Assembly (NCBI RefSeq): GCF_026240635.1
Contig: NZ_CP110848.1
Coordinates: 126,501 to 190,500 of the forward strand
Reading direction: 5' to 3'
Origin: Trichothermofontia sichuanensis B231
Lineage (GTDB): Bacteria; Cyanobacteriota; Cyanobacteriia; B231
Length of the DNA: 64,000 nucleotides
The position numbers and the translations under genes are program-made. Positions 19,017 to 28,433 of this stretch are shown here, one piece after another (within the stretch, counting starts at the first letter, position 1; every line of letters starts with the position of its first letter). The notes under the pieces are model-generated. The model did no database searches. It saw only the letters and a program-made list of their open reading frames with translations, and was not told where the DNA came from.

Positions 19017-19967
19017 TTAACCCGCGGTGACATCACGCCCCTCCCACACCTGCGCCACTTCTAACAATTCCTCAATACACGCCCCAAATTGAGCAAAACT
19101 TTCAAACGGATACAGATGAATCGTCCCTTCCCCATTCATCCGATTCAACGTTTCCGCCAAATCTGTCACCTGTCGTTGATAACTCTCCACCTGCAACGGA
19201 CTCACCATCGGAGCCGGACAGCGTTTTGTACTCACCGCCATCACCCCCTCAAAATGATCCGGGTGCGGCAAATGCGTATTCCGCTTCGCCCCATTCGGCT
19301 GCAAATAGGTATACAAAACACTTCGCAGCAACGCATCCAACCGCTGCTTCCGTTCCTCAGTTGAAATCGCGTAATCAAAACTGTGGGGATTATAGCCAAT
19401 CCGAAACGCCTCAATATTCAGCACCGTCGCATACAACCCCGAACTTACCTGCACATTATAAGGCGTCGGATTTTCCACCCCATACTTCGCATGAAAATAG
19501 CTCTGCGTCTTAACAAAACTGGGCACTCCCACCACTGCCCCAAACTCAATCACCGACTCCCGCTTCAGCGTCTTCCCCCCCTTCTCCGTCACCATAAACC
19601 CTTCCAAATCACTCAGCGCACACCGCTGCAACACCTTAGCCGTTTTTTCCGGCAACGCATCCTGAGCCGCAAACAGCGGCAAATTCTGATCAATGTCATA
19701 CCCAACCCGATCCGGATCAAACCGCTTACCCCCCTCCGACAACGCCAACCCCATCTCCACACAAACCCGTTGCAAATGTTCCGCCTGAATATGCTTCAAC
19801 ATATCCCCCGAAACCCCATTCACCAACTTCGGTTCCGCATCCCCCTTCGCCACAATGTAGTACCGCCGCGTCAACGACTGATTCCCCTCATTCCCCTCAT
19901 TATTCAGCGCATGAAGTTGCCAAGACAACAACCCACTCAACGAAATCGAAAACACCCGAAAACCCAT
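19017..19967 (-). CDS. cas7: Type I-B-like Cas7 (Cst2/DevR family)
   Basis: Cas7 forms the Cascade backbone along the crRNA. The 316-aa protein shows the DevR/Cst2 signature LHALNNEGNEGNQSLTRR at about residues 19-36, followed by NGVSGDMLKHIQAEHLQR, both diagnostic for the family. The chosen ATG at 19967 has AGGAGA about nine bases upstream; the frame itself opens at a TTG at 19985. cas8 ends 53 bp upstream and cas5 begins immediately after. The family is shared by type I-B, I-A-like and I-MYXAN systems. Confidence 0.92.
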   Translation of the reverse strand: MGFRVFSISLSGLLSWQLHALNNEGNEGNQSLTRRYYIVAKGDAEPKLVNGVSGDMLKHIQAEHLQRVCVEMGLALSEGGKRFDPDRVGYDIDQNLPLFAAQDALPEKTAKVLQRCALSDLEGFMVTEKGGKTLKRESVIEFGAVVGVPSFVKTQSYFHAKYGVENPTPYNVQVSSGLYATVLNIEAFRIGYNPHSFDYAISTEERKQRLDALLRSVLYTYLQPNGAKRNTHLPHPDHFEGVMAVSTKRCPAPMVSPLQVESYQRQVTDLAETLNRMNGEGTIHLYPFESFAQFGACIEELLEVAQVWEGRDVTAG

Positions 19968-20038
19968 CTTCATTCTCCTAATCAACTCAGTGAACCTTCG
20001 TGTCCTTCGTGCCTTAGTGGTTTCCTACCAACTATCCT

Positions 20039-21853
20039 CTACTCATCCCCATCCGCCTCCTCAACCGCGATCGCATCCTCCGCATCCCCCTCCCTAGCCT
20101 TCGTCCACCGCGCATACCCATAAGCAATCAACAAATTCGCCACCAACCCATGATCATGCTCACTAACCAACCGCACCAACCCATCCAGATCCGCCTTCGT
20201 CGGCCACACCCGCCGCAACGTCCTCCCCTCCCTCTGCAACTGCTCCGCAATCCGCAAATTCTCCGCCTCATACCGCGCCAAAAAATCCGCGATCGCACTC
20301 AAAAACTCCGTCTTCGATCCCGACTGCGTACTCAACCGCTGCGCCAAACCATACTGCCGCAACCAATCCAACTCAATCACTTGCCCCTCCGCAATTCGTA
20401 CCTTCCCCGCATACACCGTAGACTGATTAATCGCCTTCGCCACCCGGAGAAAACTAGGGTCCTGCACAATCTTCAAAAAATCATCATCAGCCTTACTCAT
20501 CAGATTTAAACCCTCCACAGAAAACAACCTTGGTGGCCGCGCCTTTGGGTCAGCCAACTGCCGCACCACATAATCCGCATAACTTACCTGAAACCCGAAA
20601 AACGCCCGCAAACTCCCACTGGCAATAAAATCCCGATAACTTGCCAACAACTCCCCCTCCCCCGCCTCCACCGACAGCGATCGCACCACCGCCAAATGCT
20701 CATTCACCAGCTCCTGATAAGCCACCACCTCCGCATAATCCACCGGTGCAATCCACCCCGGCAACCCCAAACTAAACACCTCCTTCACCCCATACACCTG
20801 CCCCTTCGAGTTAAAATGCGTCCCACTAAACCCCGTCACAAAATCATTCAACGGCTTCCCTCGCCGCCGCCGTCCCCTAAACCCAGCCACCTCCCCACGA
20901 TTCGCCTTGGCTGGATGGTGATCGAGCAACTCCTGGCAAAACCGCAAAATCAACTCTGCATCAAACCGGGCCACCCCATACCCTGCCCCCGGGAGATTCA
21001 CCTGCCGGAGCTTAGCCCACACCTGCTGATAGGTTTGCCAAGCAATATCCTTAGGAATCAGCGCCACCACCCGCCAGTCATACCCGCGCTCCGCCACCTT
21101 CACCCGTTCTGCCAACCCCAGTTGAAACAACCCCGCTGCAATCAACCACAAACTGAGCCAATCTATCTTCTGCGGCTCCACCTTATTCGTATCCGCCTTC
21201 GCCCGATTCACCCCCTGCACTGTTGTCGGCAGATAAACCTTTACCGCACTCGCCGGGGGTGGCACCGCACAGCCCGCCGACTGCAACCGATCCACTACCT
21301 GCGCGATCGCCGCCTCATGACTTAGTGGTGGCTCCTGACTAAAAGCCCGGATTAACTCCGCCACCAACAGCCCATAGTGTTCCCGTAGCTCCCAAGCCCC
21401 CAACCACAGGTTATTATGGTTGCTATCGTGGCGCATCGCAGTCAAAATCACCCCATTTTGCGTCCGGGCATCCGGCGGCTCCGGCATCTCCTCCGGGCGA
21501 TCAGTGGCCAACCGTTGCTGATTGCGATACTCCCGATAAACCTTCCGCCGCTCCGTTTGTGCGACCACATCAAACGCTGACACCAAGTCCAACGGCAACT
21601 TAGCCACATTCGTCTTTCCCCCCTGCACCGGTGGAAACGGATTGGGATTCCCCGGCGGCAAATGAGCGATCGCCGCCACATCGATCGCCCGGTTAAACAC
21701 CAAACCAAACCCACTCCCCCGATCCACTAGCTGGCTATCTACCTGCTGCTGACTCCGACGCAACGCCTCCTCCACTACCAGCGCTACCCCCAACGCCCCA
21801 AACACATCCGCATAGGTATTAAACCGCTTCGGAATCACCAACCCGTGCACCAT
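20039..21853 (-). CDS. cas8: Type I Cas8 (Cascade large subunit)
   Basis: A 604-aa protein that begins the operon and occupies the position of Cas8, the PAM-sensing large subunit. It starts MVHGLVIPKRFNTYADVFGALGVA, a cyanobacterial Cas8a/b-type opening. No HD or helicase motif is present, so it is neither Cas3 nor Cas10d. A basic patch (FRGRRRRGKPLND, about residue 325) could contact nucleic acid. The ATG at 21853 or the GTG at 21859 may start it. The call depends mostly on the neighbouring cas7-cas5-cas6 genes. The subtype is best described as I-B-like. Confidence 0.8.
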   Translation of the reverse strand: MVHGLVIPKRFNTYADVFGALGVALVVEEALRRSQQQVDSQLVDRGSGFGLVFNRAIDVAAIAHLPPGNPNPFPPVQGGKTNVAKLPLDLVSAFDVVAQTERRKVYREYRNQQRLATDRPEEMPEPPDARTQNGVILTAMRHDSNHNNLWLGAWELREHYGLLVAELIRAFSQEPPLSHEAAIAQVVDRLQSAGCAVPPPASAVKVYLPTTVQGVNRAKADTNKVEPQKIDWLSLWLIAAGLFQLGLAERVKVAERGYDWRVVALIPKDIAWQTYQQVWAKLRQVNLPGAGYGVARFDAELILRFCQELLDHHPAKANRGEVAGFRGRRRRGKPLNDFVTGFSGTHFNSKGQVYGVKEVFSLGLPGWIAPVDYAEVVAYQELVNEHLAVVRSLSVEAGEGELLASYRDFIASGSLRAFFGFQVSYADYVVRQLADPKARPPRLFSVEGLNLMSKADDDFLKIVQDPSFLRVAKAINQSTVYAGKVRIAEGQVIELDWLRQYGLAQRLSTQSGSKTEFLSAIADFLARYEAENLRIAEQLQREGRTLRRVWPTKADLDGLVRLVSEHDHGLVANLLIAYGYARWTKAREGDAEDAIAVEEADGDE

Positions 21854-22152
21854 ACCCACATTCCCCGATACGACTTCCCCTATCCGTAGCCAATTAGTAC
21901 ATAAAAACTAAAAAGATAAGGCCAAACCTCTCCCCCGAACCAGATCGTCAGTCAGGTTCACCCGCATCATTTTCCCCATTATGCACAATGCTGGAAGTAG
22001 CCTCTTCCGATTCAAGGCTCTGGGTACAGGTCAACCAACTCTGGCCGGACAACCGCATCCCCTGGGACGAACAGGCACGGTCTCCAGCACCCTGTCTTGA
22101 TGAATGTCGGGTCAATGATGATGGGAGGAGTTGTCACAACCGGGGTAAGCTG

Positions 22153-23031
22153 ATGAGCCAAGGACCCACAGCAGTGACGGCAGTGGTGAAGTCCCTCAAC
22201 CAGGCCGAGCAATTATTTGGCCTCAGCCGCACCACTGATTGGCGGTTCTTTCCTGAATGGCAGTCTCCCAACGTTGGACTGACCCCTGGTGAAGAGGCTG
22301 CCCTCGATCGCATTAAAACCAGTTACAGCCTTTACCTAATTGACTCAGTACACAGTTAAGGTCTGGAGCTTGATCCGACCCGCAGCCCTCATCCCCCAAC
22401 CCCTTCGCCCCACTTGGGCGAAGGGGGGCCGGATTTTCAAGTCCCTCTCCCGCTCTGGGAGAGGGATTTAGGGTAAGGGCCGTACCAGCAGGCTGCACCC
22501 AGCCTACTTCTGTAAAACTGTACTTTATGATTGAGATAAAGGCTGTATCTCTACAACAGTGCTGATGGCCCACTCACAGAAAGCACCATCAACTTACTGT
22601 TAATTTCACCTCTCTTGTATTTAAGTGGCTTTTGTGATCCTCCCTTTAAGCTTCGCGGGGAAGAATCTATTGAAATTGAAGTGGGAGAAGATGACAATGT
22701 TCTCAAGGGACGCCTAGATGCCCTCGTTTTACAAGATCGATTGTGGCTAGTTTTAGCAGAATCTAAGGAAACTAAGCTTTCCTTCTCTATCGCCATCCCC
22801 CAAGCCCTGGCATATATGATGGCCAGTCCTAACCGCAATGATCCTTGCTTCAGCCTAGTGACTAATGGCGACGGTTTTCTCTTTATTAAGCTGGTTAAAC
22901 AACCTCGCCCTCTTTACGACCTTTCAGATGATTTTTCGCTCTTTAAGCGCTCCCATAATGACTTATATACTATACTTAAAATCCTAAAAAATTTGCAACA
23001 AAAATTTACAGCGATCGCTACAGGAGAATAA
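22153..23031 (+). pseudogene. Type I restriction/PD-(D/E)XK-like gene split by a MITE
   Basis: Two halves of one gene flank the MITE at 22326-22545. The N-terminal half (ATG 22153, GGGGTAAG upstream) ends LDRIKTSY, where the MITE then supplies a stop at 22357-22359. The C-terminal half reads YNSADGPLTESTINLLLISP through LKGRLDALVLQDRLWLVLAE. Deleting the element plus one TA joins the halves in the same frame into a 218-aa protein (TSY-LYNSADGPL). The family resembles cyanobacterial proteins annotated as restriction endonuclease subunit R (HsdR_N-like), with D...ESK nuclease-type residues. Excision would restore it; as it stands it is broken. Confidence 0.85.
22326..22545 (+). mobile_element. 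MITE family A, complete copy 1 (IS630/Tc1-like)
   Basis: A 220-bp element starting CAGCCTTTACCTAATT and ending with the near-complement GAGATAAAGGCTG, flanked by TA at 22324-22325 and 22546-22547. Inside are two G/C-rich hairpins (CCCCTTCGCC/GGCGAAGGGG and CCTCTCCC/GGGAGAGG). It has no coding capacity. TA duplication is characteristic of IS630/Tc1-mariner transposases. The internal sequence recurs at 23.3, 42.6, 49.1 and 61.1 kb. Confidence 0.88.
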
Positions 23032-23195
23032 AGGATCTTGCTAGAACCAAACTCTTGGATTATGTCTCTTGGCGATCAAGCCTGCCTATGATGTATTTCC
23101 TGGGCAGAACTAGAATAGGTTTTGAATAGGTTTTAGAAGAAATAGGCCAAAAATGATCTGCCTATATTCCCTATAGTAACTATGGTAATAGCTAG

Positions 23196-23549
23196 CTAGA
23201 AATTACGACCTCTCTGCCGGGACATACAGACGACAAAGCTACTATTGGTGATTTTGTTAAAATCTTGCCAGAGGAATTAAGGCAAGAATTTGAAGTTACA
23301 GTATTTACCTCAATCATAAAGTACAGTTTTATCGGAGTAATCTGGATGAGGCCCGCTGGTGAGGGTTGCCTTCTCCCCACCTAGGAGAAGGGGTTGGGGG
23401 ATGAGGGCTGCTGGTCGGATCAAGCTCCAGACCTTAACTGTGTACTGAGTCAATTAGGTAAAGGCTGTAAGCAAGTTTCTCAAAAGGATATTGAGCACGG
23501 GTATACTCATTGTTGTTGCTGTACCTCAGTAGGCCAGGAAATGTTATAA
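23196..23549 (+). pseudogene. Unidentified ORF remnant interrupted by a second MITE
   Basis: The frame LEITTSLPGHTDDKATIGDF...ELRQEFEV reaches the MITE at 23299. After the element, KQVSQKDIEHGYTHCC continues to a TAA at 23547-23549. Removing the MITE and one TA joins them in frame (61 codons open). No start codon is present downstream of the TAG at 23193, so only the 3' part of a gene survives. I do not recognise the family. The TATAAT at 23545 inside the stop region might serve as a -10 box for phzF. Confidence 0.45.
23299..23467 (-). mobile_element. MITE family A, complete copy 2, inverted
   Basis: A 169-bp copy in the opposite orientation to copy 1, with ends CAGTATTTACCTCAATCATAAAG and GGTAAAGGCTG (outer bases shown). 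TA flanks it at 23297-23298 and 23468-23469. It lacks about 50 bp of the interior relative to the 220-bp copies. Copies 1 and 2 lie in opposite orientation about 750 bp apart. Confidence 0.85.
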
Positions 23550-23584
23550 TGCCGCTCATCTCTTGATAGCCGGGAGCCTGCATA

Positions 23585-24382
23585 ATGCTCCAGTCCCTGA
23601 TACAAGTCGATGCCTTTACGAATACACCCTTTGCGGGGAATCCGGCGGCAGTTTGTGTATTAACGGAACCTAGGCCTGATCGCTGGATGCAGCAGGTGGC
23701 CCAGGAAATGAACCTGTCGGAAACGGCCTTTGTATTACCCCAGGGGAATGACTTTAGCCTGCGCTGGTTTACCCCGACAACGGAAGTGCCCCTTTGTGGT
23801 CACGCCACGCTGGCGACGGCCCACGTCCTCTGGAGTGAAGGTCACCTTGATCCCGATACCCCAGCCCAATTTCATACCCAAAGTGGGTTGCTAACCGCTA
23901 CTCGCCAGGGTGATTGGATTGAGTTGAACTTTCCGGCTGTCGTCTCCACGCCAGTCGCTACGCCGCCTGAATTGGTTAAAGCCTTGGGCTGTACCCCGAT
24001 CGCGGTTTATCAAAATTCCCTGGGCTATCTTGTCGAGGTGGGTGATGCGGCGAGCCTGCGCCAGTTACAACCGGATTTTGGTTTAATGGCGACTTTACCC
24101 ATCGTGAATGCGATCGTCACCAGTCGTGCGGAAGCGGGGTCTGAATTTGATTTCATTTCGCGCTTCTTTGCCCCTGGTCTAGGGATTAACGAAGATCCGG
24201 TCACGGGGGCGGCCCATTGTTGTTTGGCTCCCTACTGGCGCGATCGGCTCCACAAGGATCTGTTCTTGGCCTACCAGGCATCGCCACGGGGCGGGGTGGT
24301 TAAGGTGCAGTATGATGGCGGCGATCGGGTCTACCTTAGCGGTCAAGCGGTAACAGTGATGCGGGCAGAGCTAACCGTCTAA
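23585..24382 (+). CDS. PhzF family isomerase/epimerase-like protein
   Basis: A 265-aa PhzF-fold protein. PhzF itself isomerises a phenazine precursor, but most bacterial homologues have unknown substrates and there is no phenazine cluster here. The family start QVDAFTNTPFAGNPAAV is followed by the catalytic-type Glu in NLSETAFVLP at about residue 43, then PLCGHATLATAHVL and DPVTGAAHCCLAPYW. Length is normal. It stands alone on the plus strand after the MITE-rich region. Confidence 0.9.
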   Translation: MLQSLIQVDAFTNTPFAGNPAAVCVLTEPRPDRWMQQVAQEMNLSETAFVLPQGNDFSLRWFTPTTEVPLCGHATLATAHVLWSEGHLDPDTPAQFHTQSGLLTATRQGDWIELNFPAVVSTPVATPPELVKALGCTPIAVYQNSLGYLVEVGDAASLRQLQPDFGLMATLPIVNAIVTSRAEAGSEFDFISRFFAPGLGINEDPVTGAAHCCLAPYWRDRLHKDLFLAYQASPRGGVVKVQYDGGDRVYLSGQAVTVMRAELTV

Positions 24383-24550
24383 GTACCTGGATCTGCTGAC
24401 TGAGGGGTGACCAAGCGCTTGCTGAGCACATCTAGTAGCTCCCCCGCATCCGGCTCCAAGGCTCAGCATCCTGACCCATCTGAACCGCTACACGCCGCAA
24501 TAGGGCATCGAGGGGCATCGTTGCTGCCAGTGGGACCCAGAGAGGTGAGG

Positions 24551-25375
24551 TCACAGCAACGGCTGGAAGGTATCCACGAGGGCCGCAACGGCATTGGGAA
24601 CTTGGGCAATCCCGGCTTGGGCACCGGCAATCAGGAGGAGCAGGACATCGTTACCCGTCTGGCGGGCCAGGATTACGCCCTGAACGGGTTGGGTTTGGCC
24701 CGCGATCGTCAACGTACCGGACCAATTCACTTGCACTCCGCCTGTAGGTAGGTCTACCGGGATGGCTGTGCTCGTAAACCCCTCACCTCGTGCAAAAGCA
24801 GCTTGAGCCACTTGGGCTAAGGCAAAGTTATCTAGCGGCTGGTTATCAAAGGCGGCCCGTTGGAGGGGTTGCATCACAACGGTATAGGCCAATGTCCCAT
24901 CGGGCGCTTCAATCAAAACCGAGCCAGCCAACGGACTCACCCGATACCCCTGCACAATACCGATCCGAAACCGGGCATTGGCATCAATATAGGTATTCGT
25001 AACCCGCAGAGGGGTTAGGTTGGGTACCTCAGCGGCTGGTGTGGGTAAGGGCAAGGGGGGCAGGTTGGTTGCCGGTTGAGCCTCACGGTTGCCAGGAGGG
25101 CTGGCGGTGGGTTCAGGGACAGGTGAGACGATCGCCTCTGGATTAATGGGTTCGGTTGGCTCAGCCAGGGGCGGCGAGGTAACCGGCGTATCGGGAGCAG
25201 GGGCTACCTCCGGCGGGGGTGGCGGCGACAACGCCGGGGTCTCCTGGGCTACACCAGGGGGGATGCTGACTGGCAAGGCCGTCGTGGGAGAGAGGCTGGG
25301 CAGACGTGCGCTCGCGATTAACACCAATGTACTCACCCCGATCCAAGCCAACCGACGCAACCACCGTTTTTTCAT
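24551..25375 (-). CDS. Secreted Pro-rich protein with a conserved C-terminal domain
   Basis: A 274-aa protein with a basic start and one hydrophobic helix (RRLAWIGVSTLVLIASARLP, residues 6-25) acting as signal or anchor. Residues 40-120 are a Pro/Ala/Thr-rich linker. The C-terminal 150 residues (YIDANARFRIGIVQGYRVSP onward) look like a folded beta-rich domain ending VAALVDTFQPLL, a pattern seen in uncharacterised cyanobacterial exported proteins. It probably lies in the periplasm. No catalytic motif is visible. Function unknown. Confidence 0.7.
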   Translation of the reverse strand: MKKRWLRRLAWIGVSTLVLIASARLPSLSPTTALPVSIPPGVAQETPALSPPPPPEVAPAPDTPVTSPPLAEPTEPINPEAIVSPVPEPTASPPGNREAQPATNLPPLPLPTPAAEVPNLTPLRVTNTYIDANARFRIGIVQGYRVSPLAGSVLIEAPDGTLAYTVVMQPLQRAAFDNQPLDNFALAQVAQAAFARGEGFTSTAIPVDLPTGGVQVNWSGTLTIAGQTQPVQGVILARQTGNDVLLLLIAGAQAGIAQVPNAVAALVDTFQPLL

Positions 25376-25486
25376 CCCTGCGACCTCCCCTGTGGATATG
25401 CCCTCAAGACGCCATAGCCCGGCCTCTGGGGCCGTGGCTTAAATTATGGGGGATAGCGGTTGCGGCTGTCGAATCCGGTAGACGGA

Positions 25487-27427
25487 TCAGGTGGACTGGG
25501 AGAGACGGGCACGAATGCGATCGAGACTGCCCGTGGGGATGGCGGCAATGAGGGCGCGGGTATAGGGCTGCTGGGGCTGGCGGTAAATTTGTTCCGCCGG
25601 ACCACTTTCTTCAATTCGACCTCGGTTCATTACCAGAATGCGATCGCTCATAAACTTGACCACACTTAGGTCATGGGAAATGAACAAATAGGTTAGATTA
25701 TGCTTTTGTTGCAGTGCCTTAAGCAGGTTGAGGACCTGGGCCTGAACCGACACATCCAGCGCCGAGACAGATTCATCGCAAATGATCAAACGGGGCTGGA
25801 GGGCGAGGGCACGGGCGATACAGATGCGCTGACGTTGGCCACCGGAAAATTCGTGGGGATAGCGCTTGAGAAAGCTGAGAGCCGTTTGGCCAGCTTGGGG
25901 CAGGAGGCCGACATCTGCGAGCAACCGGATTGCTTCTTCCTGACGTTGACGACGGTTCAGGGTTGAGTGCAATCGTAGGGGTTCCATGAGGATGTCGCCG
26001 ATCGTCATCCGGGGATTGAGGGAGCTAAAGGGATTTTGGAAGACAATCCGCAGGTCCCGGCGCAGGCGCTGTAGCCTTGGGCCACTCAGGTAGGCCACAT
26101 TCTCGCCCGCAAACCAGATTTCGCCGTGGCTGGGGCGGTTGAGGCGCAGTAAGGTCCGGGCAAGGGTAGTTTTACCACAGCCCGATTCCCCCACCAGCCC
26201 CACCGTTTCGCCGGGGTAAATTTCAAACGAGACGCCATTTACCGCGACGATATAGCGACGGGTTCGCCCCCAAATACCCTGTACCGGAAAGGTCACATGC
26301 AGATCGCGCACAGACAGCAGTGGCTCCTGTTGGTGTAGGGTAGCCAGACGCTGGTTGAGTTCAGCCTCCGTTTCTAAGGGCGGGAGCGGTTGGGGATGGG
26401 GGGCTACCTGCGGTAGGGTTTGGGCAGATGCGGTGTGAACCGTGCCCTGGATATGGCCATTGTCGGGAGGAACATCGGCCATGAAGTCAGCCACCGTGAG
26501 CAGGCGGCGGGGGCGACGATCGAGGGGGGGACGACAGGCCAGTAACCCTTGCGTATAGGGGTGTTGGGGATTGCTGAAAATCTCTAGGACGGGGCTGCAC
26601 TCCACTAAGCGCCCCTGATAAAGGACAGCAACGGTATCGGCAATTTCAGCCATTACCCCCAAATCATGGCTGATGAAGATCAGGCTCATCTGGTGCCGAT
26701 CGCGCAATTCCCGCAACAGATCCAAAATCGTCGCCTGGACAGTCACGTCCAGAGCCGTCGTGGGTTCATCGGCAATCAGCAACGCGGGCTGTCGCGCGAT
26801 CGCCATTGCCAGCATCACTCGCTGAATCTGACCACCGGAGAGTTGGTGGGGGTAGCGATCGAGGAAAGCCTGGTAGTAGCGCTGAATTTCTCGCTGAAGT
26901 TGGGGTTGATCCCAGCGTGGCTGGCCCGCTTTTTGGGCTTCTGCCTGGAACTGGTGGCTGAGGGTGGTTTCGTCAGGCAGTAATTTGACTTCCTGGAGGC
27001 GGGCGATCGCCTGGGCACGGGCAGCCGCAGGACTAATCCCAGGATCAAGCCGGATCGCTTCGATTAACTGTTGACCGATGGTATAGACCGGATTGAGGGA
27101 ACTCAGGGGTTCCTGGAAAATCATCGCCAGTTGGGACCCGCGGTAGCCCTGCATCTGGGTCGGCGACAGTTGGCGCAGGTCGATAGCGCCGGTTTGTTGC
27201 TGGGGCGGGCGAAACCAGATTTCCCCCTGAGTAATCTGGCCCGTGGCGGGTAGTAAACCCATAATTGCTAGGGCAGTGACGGATTTACCAGAGCCGGATT
27301 CCCCGACAATCCCTAGGGTTTGCCCCGGATGGACCGTTAGAGACAGGCGATCGACCGCAGGCCGAGACTCGCTACCCGTGGAAAATTTCACCGTTAATTG
27401 ACTGAGTTCGAGAACAGGATGGCGCAT
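25487..27427 (-). CDS. Double ATP-binding protein of a peptide ABC transporter (DppD-DppF fusion)
   Basis: The 646-aa protein carries two complete ABC ATPase domains that energise uptake of di- or oligopeptides. Domain 1 has Walker A GESGSGKS (about residue 38), signature LSGGQIQR and LLIADEPTTALD. Domain 2, from about residue 375, has GESGCGKT, FSGGQRQR and LIICDESVSALD. Each ends in the family oligopeptide C-terminal extension. Fusion of the two subunits is common in cyanobacteria. The ATG at 27427 is preferred to the TTG at 27463. The permease at 6212-7237 is a possible partner. Confidence 0.93.
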   Translation of the reverse strand: MRHPVLELSQLTVKFSTGSESRPAVDRLSLTVHPGQTLGIVGESGSGKSVTALAIMGLLPATGQITQGEIWFRPPQQQTGAIDLRQLSPTQMQGYRGSQLAMIFQEPLSSLNPVYTIGQQLIEAIRLDPGISPAAARAQAIARLQEVKLLPDETTLSHQFQAEAQKAGQPRWDQPQLQREIQRYYQAFLDRYPHQLSGGQIQRVMLAMAIARQPALLIADEPTTALDVTVQATILDLLRELRDRHQMSLIFISHDLGVMAEIADTVAVLYQGRLVECSPVLEIFSNPQHPYTQGLLACRPPLDRRPRRLLTVADFMADVPPDNGHIQGTVHTASAQTLPQVAPHPQPLPPLETEAELNQRLATLHQQEPLLSVRDLHVTFPVQGIWGRTRRYIVAVNGVSFEIYPGETVGLVGESGCGKTTLARTLLRLNRPSHGEIWFAGENVAYLSGPRLQRLRRDLRIVFQNPFSSLNPRMTIGDILMEPLRLHSTLNRRQRQEEAIRLLADVGLLPQAGQTALSFLKRYPHEFSGGQRQRICIARALALQPRLIICDESVSALDVSVQAQVLNLLKALQQKHNLTYLFISHDLSVVKFMSDRILVMNRGRIEESGPAEQIYRQPQQPYTRALIAAIPTGSLDRIRARLSQST

Positions 27428-27473
27428 TACAGCAAGGGCAGCCCGCAGGCAGTCTACAGGCAATTTATCGACG

Positions 27474-28235
27474 TTATTGCTGGGATTGTAGCGTGTCGAG
27501 GGGGGCTTGCTGTTTTAGGATAGGCGGTTTGCGGGTGGCAAAGCCACGGGCGATCGCGTCGCAGCGCTCGTTCCCCGCATCCCCGGCGTGACCCCGGACA
27601 TACTCCCAGCGTACTTGGGGGGAGTTAAGGGTATCCAGCCGCTCCCAGAGATCCTGGTTAAGGACGGGTTTATTCTGGCTGGTTTTCCAGCCCCGGCGTT
27701 TCCAACCCTTGATCCATTGGGTGATGCCGTTTTTGACGTATTCGCTATCTGTATATAACACCACGCGATTCGCCGATGGAGACGCTGCGCGATCGCGTTG
27801 ACCAGATTGGGCCAGGTATTCCAGGGCTGCGATCGCGGCTTGCAGTTCCATACGGTTATTAGTGGTAGCGGGTTCAAAGCCCCCCATTTCGTGAACACTG
27901 CCGTCCGTAAAGTAGACCACCACGCCCCAGCCACCCGGACCAGGGTTGCCCACACAGGCCCCATCAGTGTACAGACAGGCGATTTGGCGCGGGCTGGACT
28001 GGTCAGGAGTGGACTGCTCAGCAACGGTTGCACGGGGGTAAGGCTCCGGTTGACCGCTGGAGACAGGGTGTGAGCGGTCAGCGATCGGCTGTTCTGGTAA
28101 TGCTGACATCCGGCGAAGGGCTGCTACTTCAGCTAGCAGTTGCAAGATAGCCTGTCCCACTTCTGGACTGGGGCCAGGAGGAGACGGGTGATCAATTTGG
28201 GCCTGTGCCCAGGCTTGCAGTTGTTCGGGGGTCAT
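27474..28235 (-). CDS. rnhA: Ribonuclease HI with N-terminal extension
   Basis: RNase HI removes RNA from RNA-DNA hybrids. The catalytic core occupies about residues 85-235 of 253 and shows all four acidic residues: Asp in [15 protein letters not shown], Glu in NNRMELQAA, Asp in [11 protein letters not shown] and Asp in [12 protein letters not shown]. The basic handle [11 protein letters not shown] is present. The first roughly 85 residues are a non-catalytic extension with a short helix ([12 protein letters not shown]) and an unstructured Pro/Ser part. It is about 45 bp upstream of the ABC ATPase gene on the same strand. Confidence 0.95.
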   Translation of the reverse strand: MTPEQLQAWAQAQIDHPSPPGPSPEVGQAILQLLAEVAALRRMSALPEQPIADRSHPVSSGQPEPYPRATVAEQSTPDQSSPRQIACLYTDGACVGNPGPGGWGVVVYFTDGSVHEMGGFEPATTNNRMELQAAIAALEYLAQSGQRDRAASPSANRVVLYTDSEYVKNGITQWIKGWKRRGWKTSQNKPVLNQDLWERLDTLNSPQVRWEYVRGHAGDAGNERCDAIARGFATRKPPILKQQAPLDTLQSQQ

Positions 28236-28433
28236 GGGGACTGTGCTTGGTGGGCGATCGTCCTTCAGGATCTTGGCATAGAATCCCGGTTGTCAGGGAA
28301 CAGATAAAACCAGCGTGGGGTTGAAATCAGGCTTTTAAGGCTGTTTTTCACGATTTTCACGAATTTTTAAAAAATACGAAGAATTCTGTCTGATTTGCCA
28401 GCAACCGGTAGGATAGGCACAGTTCAGCAATTT

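Noticed and set aside
15788-21325. Long plus-strand open frames opposite the cas genes (for example 19383-20123 and 20696-21325)
   Set aside because: They are Pro/Arg/His/Leu-rich mirror frames caused by the strong C-bias of the noncoding strand. They have no start signals or domain content, and the minus strand encodes clear Cas proteins.
22313-22573. Open frames within the MITE copies (minus strand 22313-22573, 42558-42848, 49154-49432)
   Set aside because: They simply read through the MITE hairpins and differ between copies. There is no transposase or other domain.
15357-23031. A CRISPR-associated transposon (type I-B CAST)
   Set aside because: Lack of cas3 suggested it, but no tnsA, tnsB, tnsC or tniQ gene is present and cas1 and cas4 are retained, which CASTs usually lack.
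23545-23550. TATAAT as a firm phzF promoter
   Set aside because: No -35 box at 16-18 bp upstream, and the hexamer overlaps the stop of the interrupted frame; kept only as a remark.
24407-24751. Plus-strand 114-aa frame opposite the Pro-rich secreted protein
   Set aside because: It lies antisense to a better supported gene and contains only biased, low-complexity sequence.
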